Assembly: GCF_019059575.1 (NCBI RefSeq)
Contig: NW_024881704.1
Coordinates: forward strand, 744,001 to 808,000
Source of the DNA: Amphibalanus amphitrite
Lineage: Eukaryota; Arthropoda; Thecostraca; Balanomorpha; Balanidae
DNA: 64,000 bases
Direction: 5' to 3'
Below the pieces are notes generated by a model. That model saw nothing but the letters and a program-made list of their open reading frames with translations, was not told where the DNA came from and did no database searches. This document shows, piece after piece, positions 63,163 to 64,000 of this stretch (position 1 is its first letter; each line of letters opens with the position of its first letter). A program made the translations under genes and the position numbers.

Positions 63163-64000
63163 CAACGAAAATATATTGCAACAAAAGTCACTTTCCACAC
63201 TTCAGCCATTTTGCGCTCTCCTTATACCAATGCTAATCACCTATGGATCACGAAACAATATGATACGAAATATTTCAGAACCATAAAAAACAAGCTGTCG
63301 TAAATTCTACAAAGATTAGAAATGATTCCTCGGTCTACGTCCCACATATGACATGAATTGTACGATATCCACGCTGCTTTGTATACTTTGCTTTTCACGG
63401 ACAGTACGGCACTATCACTAAGTAAGTAATACATAAATGTACAACGTACATACAACCACTTATCAGTCAAAAGGAGGATAGAAATACACATACCACTCAT
63501 AGATCAGTCAATAGTAAAAAATGATCTCACGGTCACACACCTACAAATAAAGCGCAGTGCATAAAAGCACAATCGTTAAAATTTGTGCAGCCTCACGACA
63601 TGGTCTCGCCACCTTCCCGCCACAGTCCCTCCCCCATTTCCCCTGCCATGAAGGCACCCTCCGGCCACAGGCCAATGGCCATCCCACTCTGACCACAGGC
63701 TCATTAGGGGGCAGCTTACCTCAGACAATCGGGCGGCTCCCACGGTCGGGCGCCCTCTGTGCCCTGATTGACGGTACCACAGTTGGGACAGGTCACACCG
63801 ACTGCACTCCGACCCCTCGAAATTGCCCTCATCCCCCGGCACTCAGTCTGGAGAAGATTGGCCCGTCGGTAATAGTTTTCTGAAGCAGTAGCCACTCCGT
63901 ACCACGTGGAACCGCTCAGGACTCAGACAAGGCTCAGTGCAATTATAGGTCGTGTTAGTTTCGAGGTTGTAAAGCCAACAAGGGGGTAATTTTGGGGTTT
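63163..64000. other. Gene-free right edge
   Basis: AT-rich to about 63.58 kb, then GC-rich. The opposing open frames near 63557-63883 resemble no protein family, and no splice-bounded exon is evident. Confidence 0.4.

Overview
This window is eukaryotic nuclear DNA from an invertebrate. An arthropod, perhaps a crustacean, is my best guess. Support comes from spliced genes with GT-AG introns, an atypical PKC with an arthropod-like PB1 domain, an E(spl)/HES repressor ending in WRPW, long (CT)n/(GA)n tracts and several families of cut-and-paste and Penelope-like elements. No bacterial operon, rRNA, intact tRNA or CRISPR array is present. The taxon is an inference; no marker gene fixes it.

Three protein-coding genes can be supported. 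(1) The first three coding exons of aPKC lie on the minus strand (25068 down to 23570) and encode most of the PB1 domain; the rest of the gene is not recognisable in the window. (2) A complete 13-exon class IIb histone deacetylase, closest in architecture to HDAC10, lies on the plus strand (30172-37462, 737 aa): one intact deacetylase domain followed by a degenerate second domain. (3) A complete two-exon bHLH-Orange repressor of the hairy/E(spl)/HES class lies on the minus strand (43701 down to 42814, 222 aa). Apparently gene-free DNA from 43.7 to about 57 kb follows upstream of it.

Layout. 1-23.5 kb: no supported exon, many degenerate strand-asymmetric minisatellites and several transposons (TTAA-flanked elements at 0.47-0.94 and 15.8-17.6 kb, the latter with a TA-flanked insert; a hAT-like element at 8.4-8.8 kb; a Penelope-like element at 12.4-13.0 kb). 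23.5-25.1 kb: aPKC 5' coding exons. 25.1-30.1 kb: a possible SINE, a 284-bp (CT)n tract and a palindromic Penelope-type element. 30.2-37.5 kb: the HDAC gene, with nested hAT-like elements in intron 11. 37.5-42.8 kb: mostly featureless, with one TA-flanked MITE. 42.8-43.7 kb: HES gene. 43.7-57 kb: candidate regulatory DNA. 57.3-63.2 kb: a TTAA element next to a deeply nested transposon/satellite complex.

The most striking signal is upstream of the HES gene. Seven times between 49.9 and 56.4 kb, a Su(H)/CSL-like site (YGTGRGAR) and a proneural-type E-box (RCAGGTG) occur in the same relative orientation with exactly 7 bp between them. The HES promoter has an inverted pair of perfect Su(H) sites, and CACGTG boxes (possible HES or other bHLH sites) cluster near the promoter and near two of the composites. 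Together these suggest a Notch plus proneural input landscape with feedback. Other unusual items are tandemly amplified splice sites in two genes (seven decoy acceptors in HDAC; four extra in-frame donors in aPKC), a decayed tandem exon duplicate in HDAC, and a possible hammerhead-like motif with a covarying stem in the Penelope-like elements.
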